The translations under genes were made by a program, and so were the position numbers. A stretch of 64,000 nt of DNA from Paratinospora sagittata (taxonomy: Eukaryota; Streptophyta; Magnoliopsida; Ranunculales; Menispermaceae), in the NCBI GenBank assembly GCA_035771175.1, contig CM069597.1:8591001-8655000 (forward strand), read 5' to 3'. Shown piece after piece: positions 12,115-23,069 of this stretch. The notes below the pieces were generated by a model. That model had not been told where the DNA came from. It made no database searches and worked only from the letters and a program-made list of their open reading frames with translations. Numbering within the stretch: position 1 is the stretch's first letter; every line of letters begins with the position of its first letter.

Positions 12115-15100
12115 TCAGTTGGTACTAGAAAATAATTCAGGGTATTTCTGTTTAATTGTTGCTTCTAGTTCCCATGTTGCTTCTTCTACGCCGTGGTGAT
12201 CCTAGAGCACTTTCACAAGTGGTATGCTACGTCGCCGTAGTTCTTGAGTTTTTCGATCTAAAATCTGGATTGCTTTCTCCTTATATGTATTTCCTTCCTC
12301 AACCCGAACCTCGACTAAAGGGATGATATGCGAAGGATCAGGACGATACTTGCGAAGCATAGATACGTGAAAAACGTCATGAACCTTAGGCATGGAGGAT
12401 GGAAGGGACAGACGATAAGCAAGTTTGCCAATACGTTCAATGATCTGAAATGGACCGATATATCGCGAGGAGAGCTTGCCTTTGATACCAAAGCGTTTGA
12501 CACCTCTTGTGGGCTGGACTTTCAGAAAAACAAAGTCCCCCTTATCAAATTCTAGAGGGTGTCTCCGCTTGTCAGCATAGCTCTTCTGTCAACTTTGTGC
12601 AACGCGAAGGCATTCCTTTACTAGTGTGATCTTCTCAGAAGTCTCTTGAACTAGTTCAGGGCCTAACTGCGGTCGATCTGCCATATCTAACCAGCATACC
12701 GGAGATCTGCAAGGTCGACCATAGAGAGCCTCGTATGGTGCCATGCCGATACTAGTTTGGTAGCTGTTGTTGTATGCAAACTCAGCTAGATGCAAATACT
12801 TTGCCCATCTATCATTAAAGTCCAAAATGCAGCATCGTAACATGTCTTCTAAGATTTGTATAAGCCGCTCTGACTGCCCATCAGTCTGAGGGTGGAAGGC
12901 TGTGCTCATAATGATCTTAGAACCCATTCTATTTTGGAAGCTTTTCCAAAAGTTGGATGTGAATCGAGGGTCTTGATCAGAGACGATTGTGAGTGGTATG
13001 CCATGAAGACGTACGATCTCTCTTGCATATAGTTCTGCAAGTTTGGCGGGATTATCCGTGAACTTTATTGGCAAGAAGTGTGCAGACTTTGTAAGTCTGT
13101 CAATGATAACCCAGATAACATCTTGCCCTTTATTGTTTCGAGGTAAGGCTGTGACAAAATCCATTGCGATGTTCTCCCATTTCCATTCTCCAATAGATAA
13201 TGGCTGGAGAAGTCCAGAGGGAAGTCTTCGTTCTGCCTTGACTTTCTGGCAAACGAGACATCGAGGAACGAAGTCTGCAATTTCTTTCTTCATTCCAGAA
13301 AACCAGAATTGTCGCTTGACATCCTTGTACATCTTGTCACCCCCAGGATGCATAGCGTACCTCGAATAGTGCATCTCAGTAAGTACTTCTTTACGAACCT
13401 CAGGATCGTTCGGTAGGTAGAGACATTTTTTATAGAAAACGGTGCCGTCTCCAGAGACCGACCAATGAGGAAGGTCCTGGCCGCTGAGAGAAGGTCTTGT
13501 TTCTCCATTAACAAAGGGTCATTGGCCTGAGCGGCTGAAATCTTTCGAACGAGCTCAGAGTTGACTGATAATTGAGAGAGTCGTGGTCTTGGTCCTTCGA
13601 CGTTCAGCTGTAGGTTAAAGTTCTCCAACTCTGTAGCCAACTTCCCCATTTCATAGTTAAGAGTGCAAGATTTTCTACTCAGGGCATCGGCCACAACATT
13701 AGCCTTTCCGGGATGGTACTGGAGTTGAAAGTCATAATCTTTCAAGAATTCCAACCATCGTCTTTGGCGGAGGTTAAGGTCTCTCTGAGTGTATATGTAC
13801 TTAAGACTCTTGTGATCCGAGAAGACCTCAAACCGTTCACCGTATAGGTAATGACGCCATAACTTCAGTGCAAATACGACAGCTGCAAGTTCCAAGTCAT
13901 GCGTTGGGTAATTACCCTCATGAATCTTCAGTTGTCTGGATGCATATGCAACCACTTGGCCTTCTTGCATTAGCACGGCACCTAAGCCTTGGAGAGAGGC
14001 GTCGGTGTATAATGAAAGTCCAATTGCATTTCTTGGAGTGATAAGTACAGGTGCTGTCATGAGGCGTTTCTTCAATTCCTGAAATGATGCTTCACAGGCG
14101 GGATTCCAGATAAATCGCACGTCTTTTCGAGTGAGCTTGGTCATAGGTTCAGCAATCTTTGAGAAGTCCTTGATGAAGCGTCTGTAATAGCCAGCCAAAG
14201 CAAGAAAACTCCTAATCTGAGTAACAGTGGTAGGTTGCTTCCAGTTTAAAACTGCTTCAACCTTAGAAGGATCTACCTCAATGCCATTGCCTGAAACCAC
14301 ATGGCGAGGAATTGAACTCTCTTTGCCCAAAATTCGCACTTACTCAACTTTGCATACAGTTGGTGGCTTCTCAAGGTCTGGAGGACTATCTTCAAATGTA
14401 TTTTATGGTCTTCCACGGTTGAGGAATATATCAAGATGTCGTCCACAAAAACCACCACAAATCGGTCTAAGTATAACCTGAATATGCGATTCATCAAATC
14501 CATGAATGCAGCAGGTGCATTTGTTAGACCGAACGGCATAACTAAGAACTCGTAATGACCGTACCAAGTTCTGAACACCGTCTTGGTGATGTCCGACTCT
14601 TGGATCCGGAGTTGGTGATAATCGGACCGTAAATCAATCTTAAAGAAGTATTTGGCATCTCTAAGTTGGTCGAACAAGTCATCGATCCTGGGCAACGGAT
14701 GTCTGTTCTTGATGGTGACGTTATTCAACTTGCGATAATCGATGCAAAGTCGTAACGAACCATCCTTTTTGCGAACAAACAGAACTGGAGCGCCCCAGGG
14801 TGATGAACTCTTTCGGATGAAGCCATTACTCTCTAATTCCTTAAGTTGTTTGTCTAATTCGACCAGTTCGACATTTGACATTCTGTATGGTGGAATTGAG
14901 ATAGGCCCTGTCCCTGGTATGAGGTTGATCTCAAAATCGAATTCCCTAACTGGAGGTAGACCAGGAAGGTCATTAAGAAAAACTGTTGGGAATTCAGATA
15001 TGACTGGAACATCATGTACTTCGAGAGGGTATAGTGCTGGTGAGTTGGTTTCATTGCCAAGGGATAGAGCTCGAAGTTGTGCTTTGAGAAGGGCAACTGT

Positions 15101-15601
15101 TGATTTGTGTATCCATTGCCTCGTTCCCTGAAGCTTGACCAACTCTCCTGTAGGCAAGGTTAACTGAACTTGCTTCTTCATACATTCGATCTTTGCATTC
15201 AGTGGTGTTAACCAGTCCATGCCAATGATGATGTCGAAGTCTTCAAAATCCATCACAAACAGATCGGCATATATTATATGTTCTGACATTCGAAGCTCAC
15301 ATCGAGAACACTGCAAGTTGACATCAGCACCAGATCCGAACGGTGATGTGACATGGAGTGTGATGTTTGTGGGTTCAGGATGCAGGCCTAAATGTCTTAC
15401 CAATGCTGATGATATAAGAGAATGCGTAGCACCTGAATCAAACAAAACATGCACCATTGTATTGAACAAAGGAAAGGTACCTTCGACGACATTGTTGTCT
15501 GGTAGGGGATGTTGAGCGATGGCGAATGCTCGGCCCTGATTCCGTTGACCCTGGTTCTGCTGGTTCTACCTGGGTTGGGCATTAGCAGCAGGTGGTGCTT
15601 G
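12115..15601 (-). pseudogene. Chromovirus pol (PR-RT-RH-INT-chromodomain), broken
   Basis: This continues the gag frame past two stops (15602 and about 15567). Protease: [10 protein letters not shown] at about 15439 and IIGMDWL. Reverse transcriptase: [22 protein letters not shown] and the FVDD catalytic box at about 14440-14450. RNase H: YTDAS and [10 protein letters not shown]. Integrase: HHCC zinc finger (13250-13374), the D,D,E core and the PQTDGQSER region. Then a GPF motif and a chromodomain-like tail ending EEATWELEA..YPELF, stop at 12115. Damage: a 1-base deletion near 14309 just after RT, a frameshift between about 13440 and 13490, TGA at 12589-12591 and TAG near 12202. All domains remain recognisable, which fits a young but dead copy. 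Confidence 0.88.
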
Positions 15602-16822
15602 TTAGACTGGAATAGCCGGAATAGGTTGCTGAAGGTGCGGACAAAGATGTTTTACATGGCCTTTCTGGCCGCAGTTGAAACATGTCGGATGATACTGTGG
15701 ATGGTTCTGTTGGCGATGTTGATTGTTCTGCTGGCCATGCTGAATGTGGTGTCGACCACCACCTCTGCCATTGCCGTTTCGACGGCCACCTCTTCCATAA
15801 TGACCTCCGCGGCCATGATTTCGGAAACCCTGATGGTTAGGGTTAGAAGGTTCAGCTGCAGGTGTTGTGGCCTCATTCTTCGAAACCGGGGCTGGGAGGG
15901 CTGGGTTTTGATTGTAGTAGGGCTTTTTCTTGTTACCCTGTTGCAAGCCTTGTTGGGAAAACGTTGCAGGCCGTTTGCCCTTATTCAGTCGTTGTTCCTG
16001 TAAGAGCTTCTCTTGTTCAAAGCTCATGGCCTTGTCAACAACCTCTTTGTAAATCTTGAGATCCAAGATTGATAAGGCTTGCCGAATGTCATGGTGAAGG
16101 CCATTATAAAATTTCTCAGTCTTATCTCGCTCCGTTGAGATGGTGGAGAGAGAGTAGACGGATAATTCTTTGAATTTTCCAGCATATTCTCTGACGGTCA
16201 TGGTGCCTTGGTATAACTTAGCGAAATCCTGTCGCTTCTGCTTCGTCACCACACTGGGAAAATATTCATCAATAAACATTGACTCGAACTGTTGCCAAGT
16301 CATATCGGCTATGTTGACCCGTGGGTCTTCTTTCACTGTGATCCACCATTTGTTTGCTCCACCAACAAGTTGGTAGGTCGCTAGTGGAATTTTGCGAGTC
16401 TCATCGACTCTCATGGCATCAAGAGCCTTCTTTGACTCATCCAGCCACTTTTGCACCTCATCAGGATCAATGGTGCCATCGAAAGTAAGAAGTTGTAGCC
16501 GCTTGTATTTAGTAATCTGATCGGTTTGAGCTTCCGACCCAAATTTTACAGGTGCTTGAACCATGGCAACCTGACTGGCTGCAGTCTCACGAACGGCAGT
16601 TTGAACAGTGGTCTTCATCGCCTCAATAAATCCAGCGAAGAAGGTTTCAATGCTTGAAGGCATGGCGAAGGGTGCGGGTGGGGGTGGGATTGCCTGCCCA
16701 GATGGAGTGGCAGTGTCGGGTGTGGCCTGTGCTGTTGTCGGAGGCGGCGGTTCCTGAATCTCAGGAGGTGCCTCAACTGCGGGACGAACAGTACGTGGCC
16801 TTCCTCTCTTTCTTGTTTGCAT
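15602..16822 (-). CDS. Chromovirus gag (nucleocapsid) protein, 406 aa
   Basis: Gag forms the cytoplasmic virus-like particle and packages the element RNA. The frame starts at an ATG and contains a Pro/Ala-rich N terminus (residues 10-55), the Retrotrans_gag core at about 110-260 (WQQFESMFIDEYFP, VREYAGKF) and one CCHC zinc knuckle at about 381-394 (C-x2-C-x4-H-x4-C). It ends at a TAA that interrupts the frame leading to protease; an additional TAG follows 36 bp later. A pyrimidine-rich tract ending CCAG lies about 10 bp upstream of the ATG and looks like a splice acceptor. Gag itself is open. Confidence 0.85.
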   Translation of the reverse strand: MQTRKRGRPRTVRPAVEAPPEIQEPPPPTTAQATPDTATPSGQAIPPPPAPFAMPSSIETFFAGFIEAMKTTVQTAVRETAASQVAMVQAPVKFGSEAQTDQITKYKRLQLLTFDGTIDPDEVQKWLDESKKALDAMRVDETRKIPLATYQLVGGANKWWITVKEDPRVNIADMTWQQFESMFIDEYFPSVVTKQKRQDFAKLYQGTMTVREYAGKFKELSVYSLSTISTERDKTEKFYNGLHHDIRQALSILDLKIYKEVVDKAMSFEQEKLLQEQRLNKGKRPATFSQQGLQQGNKKKPYYNQNPALPAPVSKNEATTPAAEPSNPNHQGFRNHGRGGHYGRGGRRNGNGRGGGRHHIQHGQQNNQHRQQNHPQYHPTCFNCGQKGHVKHLCPHLQQPIPAIPV

Positions 16823-17722
16823 TTTCTCACTGGCAAGGAGAAAATAAAACCAAGATTAAGAAACTGTAGGCAAGTATAATGTTATAGTATGCTCAGCAAC
16901 AATTTCGAGAGTACTGTAATATTAAAATCACCTATTTTTCTAAGTAGTGTGTAAAGTTGTTGTTGAGGAATCAAAGAATCTTATATATCTCGTATGTGTG
17001 GCCATGGTGTAAAAACAAACAAGGTTAGAATGTTTATATAATAAGGACAAAATTGTGCAAGTATTTCAAATGATTTGTTTTTGGTCTTTGTGAACATAAA
17101 TATATTTCATTGAAAATCCATACGAGTCATAAGAGTTCTAAGATTTGCCTCAGTAAATAGCCTGAGCTAACGTTCTATCGCAAGCTTATGCATTCAGACG
17201 CTTACTCTTAGTCTTTTCAATTATTATCCAAGTTCATGTGTCCCATACCACATGAAGTTAGTAATAAAGGTGTCAACCAAGTTAAGTTGTATGAACACGG
17301 TCTCTAAAAACATTGGCTGAATAGAAGTTCACTAATAGTATCGTCCAAATTTACTCGACCCATACCGTGTAAACTTAGTGATAATATTAGTAATGCAACT
17401 TTCTCCAACTGTTTCTTTTCACACAAGGTCATGGGTTTTCTTACTTCCACATTTTATTTAGTATCCTCCAATTTTGTTGTGTCCCATACCACTCCAAAGT
17501 TAGTGATACAAAAGAAAAAATGGTTGTAAGTCAGCCCACCAAAGATAGTCTTTAAACAAAACAATTTCATTCATATATATCAAAGGAAAGTTTACAATGC
17601 CAGTAATTAATTGTGACTTTCTTGTCTACTACCGCTCCTTCGAGATCTACTGCTACGTACAGAACGACTACTAACGGAAGGTTGAGAGGGTGCACGCTCT
17701 GCGTCGGAGTTTTGCAATCGGG
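16823..17722 (-). other. Leader between ORF1 and gag, with about 120-bp degenerate repeats
   Basis: No frame is supported. Three related segments with 'cccatacc' followed by 'agttagtgata'-like text lie near 17238, 17356 and 17486, about 120 bp apart. The end nearest gag carries a pyrimidine tract and an AG suitable as a splice acceptor. Confidence 0.5.
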
Positions 17723-19159
17723 TTAATATATTATTGTGGCTCTCTCTCTCAGTGTAGCAATATTGGATGCCATTTCATTTAACCGTTCAAGTAGGTTAGT
17801 CGGTTGTCCCATTGGTGGTTGATGGGTCGTTTGTCTCATAGGAGAAGGGTAGGCCATAGACATTGGGGGAAAGTATTGGTTCATAGGTGGAAGGTTGTTG
17901 TTTTGATTGTGCGGGGATCCCCTAACTGGAACCCCATGGATATTTGGATTTGTTTGTGGTGAAAAAGTTTGAAACAATGGGCTTATCGGGATGTTTGGTC
18001 CTCCAAGATTTGGTGACGCCCAATATTGTTGTTGTTGGTTCACAGCAACTTGTGGAAATCTTTGGTACGAAGTGGTGCCTGGAGTGGGCACGTTCTACAT
18101 TGGTGGATTTCCTTGCGTACCTTGTCTATCATGACTTTGTGCAGGTTGATTTAGTGTGGCATATAACTCTTCGTCAGTGAATGGTTGATCGGTTGGATCA
18201 CTATTTGGGGCTGGGTCTGATGTAGGATTTGGTTGTGAATCATTATTTGGCCCTTCTTGGACGGGCATCTTTCCTCGACTTTTGCGAAGGCAACGCCCAT
18301 GCTGGTCTCTCATTCTTTCGGCATTTCTTATTGTCGTGCCGAATACCTCTTCGTCAGTTACCCCTCCACTTGTGCCATATGTCTTGAAGATAGAGGATGT
18401 TGTAACTGGTTTAGTGATGAGCTTTGACGTTCCATCGAAAGTGGCAACGTTTGCCTCGAATAGTATCCTCATAATCAACACTCCGTAGCCGAGGAATTCT
18501 TTTCTTAAAGGGTGTTGTATTACCCTCAACATTTGTTGGATAATAATGTGAGGTAGGGAGACCTTAATTTTCTTCTCTATGCAGTATAACATAAGAAGTT
18601 GAGCCCTTGACATAGTGCCTCTAGTCCCCCTTTCTGGCAAGATGTTGCCATATACAATCTTTCCGAGGCCGGCAAGAGATGGCTTAAGATGATTGTTTGG
18701 GAGGTTGGTGTATGTTGATGGAGTGTATGGCTCTTTGGCGAGGGAATTGAACAATTGGTCATTAAATTCTGCGATCTCTGCAACTGTCTGGGATTCATGT
18801 GGATCAATAATCTTCTCCTCAATCGGAATCGCCAAAAGTCGAGCAATAAGTTCGACGTTGATAGAAATTTTTATCCCCATAACTGTTGTCTCCAATACAG
18901 GGTTGTTTCCCTCTTCTGGAAGTCCTACGTAATTCATGGCTTCGTAGAAGGATCTGACCAAGTTGTAAGAGACTTGTCCCTCGACTTTGGTTATATTTAA
19001 CCAATCCAATGTTGCGAGTTTGTCGTGAAGGATTGGGCGGAGGCGGAGATCGCTATTGTCGATGCTCCTCATAGTCATAACCTCTCTTTTGGACAATTCC
19101 TTAAGTCTAGTAGGAATTGGTTCCCTGCTAGTGGAAGTTGGTCTTTTCCTTGAGGCCAT
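17723..19159 (-). pseudogene. Extra ORF1 upstream of gag, split by an in-frame TAG
   Basis: The ATG at 19157-19159 opens a frame (MASRKRPTS..) of 354 codons to a TAG at 18095-18097. The same frame then continues without interruption for a further 123 codons to 17723. The first part (residues about 50-130) contains 'VRSFYEAMNYV', 'VMGIKISINVELIARLLAIP' and 'RAQLLMLYCIEKK', the pattern of the domain often called 'putative plant transposon protein'. The C-terminal part is Pro/Gln/Asn-rich and ends in a helical 'LLERLNEMASNIATLRER'. It lies on the same strand as gag between the 5' LTR and gag. Its function is unknown. A CTTTCAG acceptor-like site precedes the ATG by 9 bp. The family assignment is from motif memory only. 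Confidence 0.6.
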
Positions 19160-19216
19160 TCTTTTGCTGAAAGGAAAATAAATTTGTGTGAAAGACACAA
19201 AATATATTCCTAACAT

Positions 19217-19470
19217 TTTTAAGTTTTATGCCTTGTTTGCTAGACATTATTTTCGAGTTTTCTTTTGATGGTTATGCCATCATGAAATTTTCTTCATTAG
19301 TGATTTGATGTATATATGTCGTATTCACATATGAATGTATAGACATATTTAATGATAACTATAGTTCCCATAAATCAACTATATATATATATATATATAT
19401 ATATTTGAAATTAAACTATATAAAAATCATATATAGTTGTTTTTAATCAAAATCTTAACTATATATATAA

Positions 19471-19507
<37 letters not shown>

Positions 19508-19820
19508 TTAGATATATCAAATAAATTTTTTTTTTTTCAATTTTTTTTTTTTTTTATATATATACCTCATATACACTAAGGTATATAGATATATATATAT
19601 ATATTCAATCATAACTACACATATAGTTTCTAATAAATCATGACTATATGTATATTAAAATCAAACTATATAAAAATCATATAATTTTCTAGATATATAT
19701 TTAATACAAATCTCAACTATATATAATTGACATATGTATATATAGTTCTAGAGATATATATATCTAATAAAATTTTTTCTTCCCCTAATTTGGTGGACTT
19801 GGGCGGGCCGTGGACAGTAC
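19217..19820 (-). other. AT-rich 5' leader of chromovirus
   Basis: Very AT-rich, with (AT)n runs at 19381-19404 and 19477-19504 and T-runs at 19526-19555. Repeats of 'aactatata' and 'aaatcatatatag' recur. There is no coding capacity. It lies between the primer-binding site and ORF1. Confidence 0.6.
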
Positions 19821-19832
19821 GCTCTGACACCA
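19821..19832 (-). other. Primer-binding site of chromovirus
   Basis: TGGTGTCAGAGC on the minus strand, five bases inside the 5' LTR. It differs by one base from the tRNA-Met complement found in the other gypsy elements here. Confidence 0.75.
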
Positions 19833-19837
19833 TTAAA

Positions 19838-21514
19838 TGTCACACCCCGCCCGGAGACACCTAAACCGGCGGTACACTCACGGACGGGGCGCGCATTTGG
19901 AACAATTACAATGGTAACAACAGAGTGCGCAGCAGAAATACGGTACACACAGTACAAATCTGATTTCATATAATTCAGAATACTTTTGTACATAAAATGG
20001 TCAAGGGAACATACTCCCAAAATCCCCAATGAATCATACAAAGGGTACAAAATGTGGGCCCCATAACCTGCACCCAGTCCACCCTAATTTCCTGTGAAAG
20101 ATTTGATAATAATGGAGTGAGCTTAACGCGCTCAGTGGGTAAATAGTGCATGAGTATAACAATTAATAAAGCACACTTCAATATCAAATATCTTAAATAC
20201 ACATGTAAGCATCATAATCAATCAATATGTATGTATGCATGACACCGTCTCGTAATGGTTTGATGAACGTACATCGCCTGAATTCACGTACAGGAACGAT
20301 GCTCTGGATTCACGTACTGATGTCCCTCCCCGGGTGTAGCCGGGTTCTCATGTACGTTCTTCTCCAGAGAAATATAATGAATAGAGAGCAATGCTCCTAA
20401 CTATTCTATGAGTCATAAACCATATACGTCCCTAGGTGGTGATATGTATGATGCCAATGCATGAACTGGTCTAGTCTACTGGTCTGGTCTTTTCTTTGAC
20501 ATTTAGACTGACTTTGGCAACGTCTAGTGATCCTTATCAAGGTCGGTATCACGACGTGAAAGGTTAGGACATTTAGTATTACTGTATAAGCTGATAGCTT
20601 TCAATAAGACCAACTAGATCAGTCCCCAGTTGAGAGATGAGACACTAGGTCTGCTTAAATACCAATCGCCTAGAGCAGCCCGCTGCCTCCCGTTCACTAT
20701 TTAAAGTTACTGATGACAAGATCGAGTCTAGTTGAGTCAGATTGACCACAAATCCGGCATTATAACAGTGCAATACATGAATTCCAAATATATAGGCATA
20801 AGTGCGGCAGTATAAACAGTATATGACATAATGCAGTGTAAATGAATAGTAGACATAATAATAATTGAATGTAAACTTTAATAAAAGTTATGAAACACGC
20901 AAACCTATGTTTAGTTCCCCACCTTCAGATAAAACTTCTTCTTTCAGATCTGGCGCTTTCCTCCTGACAGAACTTCGTTCCACCGCTTTCAGATCTGGCG
21001 CTTTCCTCCGGATAGAACTTTGTTGCACCGCACCGAGAGTCTCGGACAGAGAGTCTCAAAAACTTAGAATGCGTGGAAAGGAGAAGAAATTCACAAGAGA
21101 AGGTGATTTGGTGTGAGGAATGAGAAATGAGGAGGTTTCTTAAATAGAGATTTTTGCGCCTAAACGTTCGGGCAGGCGCCTGAACGTTCTGGCATGCGCC
21201 TGTACGTTCTGGCATGCGCCTGTACGTTCTGGCATGCGCCTGAAAGTTCTGACATGCGCCTGAACATTCTGGCATGCGTCTGTACGTTCTGGCATGCGCC
21301 TGTACGTTCTGGCATGCCTTGCGCCTTAACGTTCTGGCATGCGCCTGAACGTTCGGGCATGCGCCTGAACGTTCTGGCACGCGCCTGAACGTTCTGTCAC
21401 GCGCCTGAACGTTCTGTCACGCGCCTGAACGTTCGGGCGTTGAACGTTCGGGAGTTGCCCAAATAGTAATTTTTTTTAAATTGTTTTTTTTTGTGTGAAA
21501 TACAGGGTATTACA
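19838..21514 (-). repeat. 5' LTR of the 11.35 kb chromovirus
   Basis: 1677 bp, TG..CA ends, nearly identical to 10162-11875. The difference in length is due mainly to the tandem array. Confidence 0.92.
21157..21455 (-). repeat. 20-bp tandem array in 5' LTR (14 units plus a partial)
   Basis: This is the same unit as at 11481-11830. Seven units carry exact GAACGTTC and two more (21237, 21257) keep GAAnnTTC with a changed centre. There are fewer units than in the 3' LTR, so the array has changed length since insertion. Confidence 0.93.
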
Positions 21515-22265
21515 TTTTCACATTCAAAGTATGCACAAATAAACTTTAATCCTTTAAAAATAATTGATAGATTTCTCCGATGGCTATGGAAATGTTTCCA
21601 ATAGATTCGGGATCTTCTTTCCATAAACTTTAAGTTACTATATGCCTATATTTGGTTTTCATTTCATAATCTTTCGAAAAAGAAAAAAATTCAAAACTGT
21701 GTGTAGAGCAAGACGCTAATTGCGTGTGAGGGCGCTAATCAAAGCTGTCCATTTTTCTGAGCATGCATTAGGATGCTCATCATGCATTAGGGCCTTCATG
21801 GAACACCCTGCAACTTTATGGGCACCTTTTCAATGGTCCAAAATCAAAATTTTCACCCCCCCAACGATTATTTTCTTGTGTCTAACGGCTATAACTTGTT
21901 TCTAATCTATAAATACGTGTAGTTAGGCCATTCTAAAAACAAAAGAGACAACCAGGTGAATCTGGGAGTGTTCTTCAAGATCAAATCATTTTTCTTATTT
22001 CAAAAACCTAGAACTTAGAGATGTTGATTTGAAGATTGGATTTCAAGCTTTTTCATTGTGTATCATTCAAAGCATCTTCAAAATCATTCTCTTGAGCAAA
22101 TATGGTTGCAAGAAAGGTATAAAATCATTGTAAGGTCTCTCTTCACCTTGAGCTAAAATTTTCATATCTTGTATTTGATATTTCCATTTATGAGTTTCAT
22201 TGTAATTGTTCTAATCACTTAGAACAAACATTATATTCACTATTTTTAGTCTTTTGGATTGTTTC
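21515..22265 (+). repeat. Second copia LTR, right part
   Basis: Resumes the LTR interrupted at 10161 (TSD TTTTC). It contains 'gacgctaat' and 'gggcgctaat' motifs at 21712-21740 and a TATA box ctataaata at about 21906, both features shared with the 3639-5270 LTR. It ends where a gypsy LTR fragment begins. Confidence 0.55.
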
Positions 22266-23069
22266 TATGGCGACCCCGCACCCCAGACCACCAACCCCGC
22301 AAGGAATGGTGTGCGGAATGCCGGGGTGGGACGCCCGGAGTAGGCATCTCCAACCACTCCTCAACCCCCGTAAGGTGGTTGAGACCCTACGAGCCTTATC
22401 CCAAACAACGTCATAATATAAAAAGGTACTAAACAAAACTACCAACCATATTAATCATCAAAGACAAGAGATAATCCATAAAAATGAACCATAAATAAAA
22501 CCATAATCCCTATAGTCCATCAAGATGGACATACACATAAAGTCCAAAACTATGGGTAAAAAAAAAACCGTCATATGCCCACATGGTCTATCTAACAAGT
22601 CTCAACTCACCCATACTACAATGTGGTAAATGTTATAATTACATAGTCCAAAATATAATACATCATAATTTAAAACACAATTCAATCAAAATGCCTCTCA
22701 ACTCACATCGAGGCCTTGGATTCTCTCGTCGGCAAGGCCCTCAAGATATGACTACTCCTTTGCCCTTATTTGGGACAAAAGGACCTGAAAGAGAAAAATG
22801 AGGGTAAGCCAACGGTGCCCAGTGAATAGAATTCAAATATGCTATCAATACTCATCAATAAATATCATGTATGCATGTCAATGTGTAGCATGATTAAAAG
22901 CTCATAACATATAGATATCAAACATTTAAAATAAGTTCGATGCAAGTAAAAGTCTATCAATTTGGATCCACATTCCACATGCATTGGGATTACTAGTACA
23001 CGTCTATTTCACCGTACCTTTCTCATCCCCAAATATTTCCATTCTAAAACCCTCATATGACAAGGTTAA
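22266..23069 (-). repeat. Gypsy LTR fragment
   Basis: Matches 523-1377 of the full LTR; the terminal TG has become TA. It stops abruptly at 'aaggttaag' where viral sequence begins. It carries one rather than two copies of the 'tgcacgtctatttcaccg' repeat. Confidence 0.8.

Larger units (their letters stand above)
10162..21514 (-). mobile_element. Nearly complete Ty3/gypsy chromovirus, 11.35 kb, TSD TTTTC
   Basis: The element is bounded by 1.7 kb LTRs (10162-11875 and 19838-21514) and flanked by the 5-bp duplication TTTTC at 10157-10161 and 21515-21519. On the minus strand the order is 5' LTR, primer-binding site, extra ORF1, gag with zinc knuckle, protease, reverse transcriptase, RNase H, integrase, C-terminal chromodomain-like tail, polypurine tract, 3' LTR. 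By eye the LTRs differ at about 18 positions over the first 1.3 kb, so the insertion is recent. Even so, gag-pol has four nonsense codons and two frameshifts, so this copy cannot encode its own proteins. The pol sequence and tail resemble the Tekay/Del group; the lineage call is inference. Confidence 0.9.

Noticed and set aside
19381..19780. AT-rich palindromic stretches considered as a replication origin or matrix-attachment site
   Set aside because: They lie in the leader of a retrotransposon and are simple (AT)n runs; no specific signal.
21194..21388. Plus-strand ORF with repeated 'LNVLACVCTFWHAP' text
   Set aside because: Same artefact of the 20-bp array in the 5' LTR.
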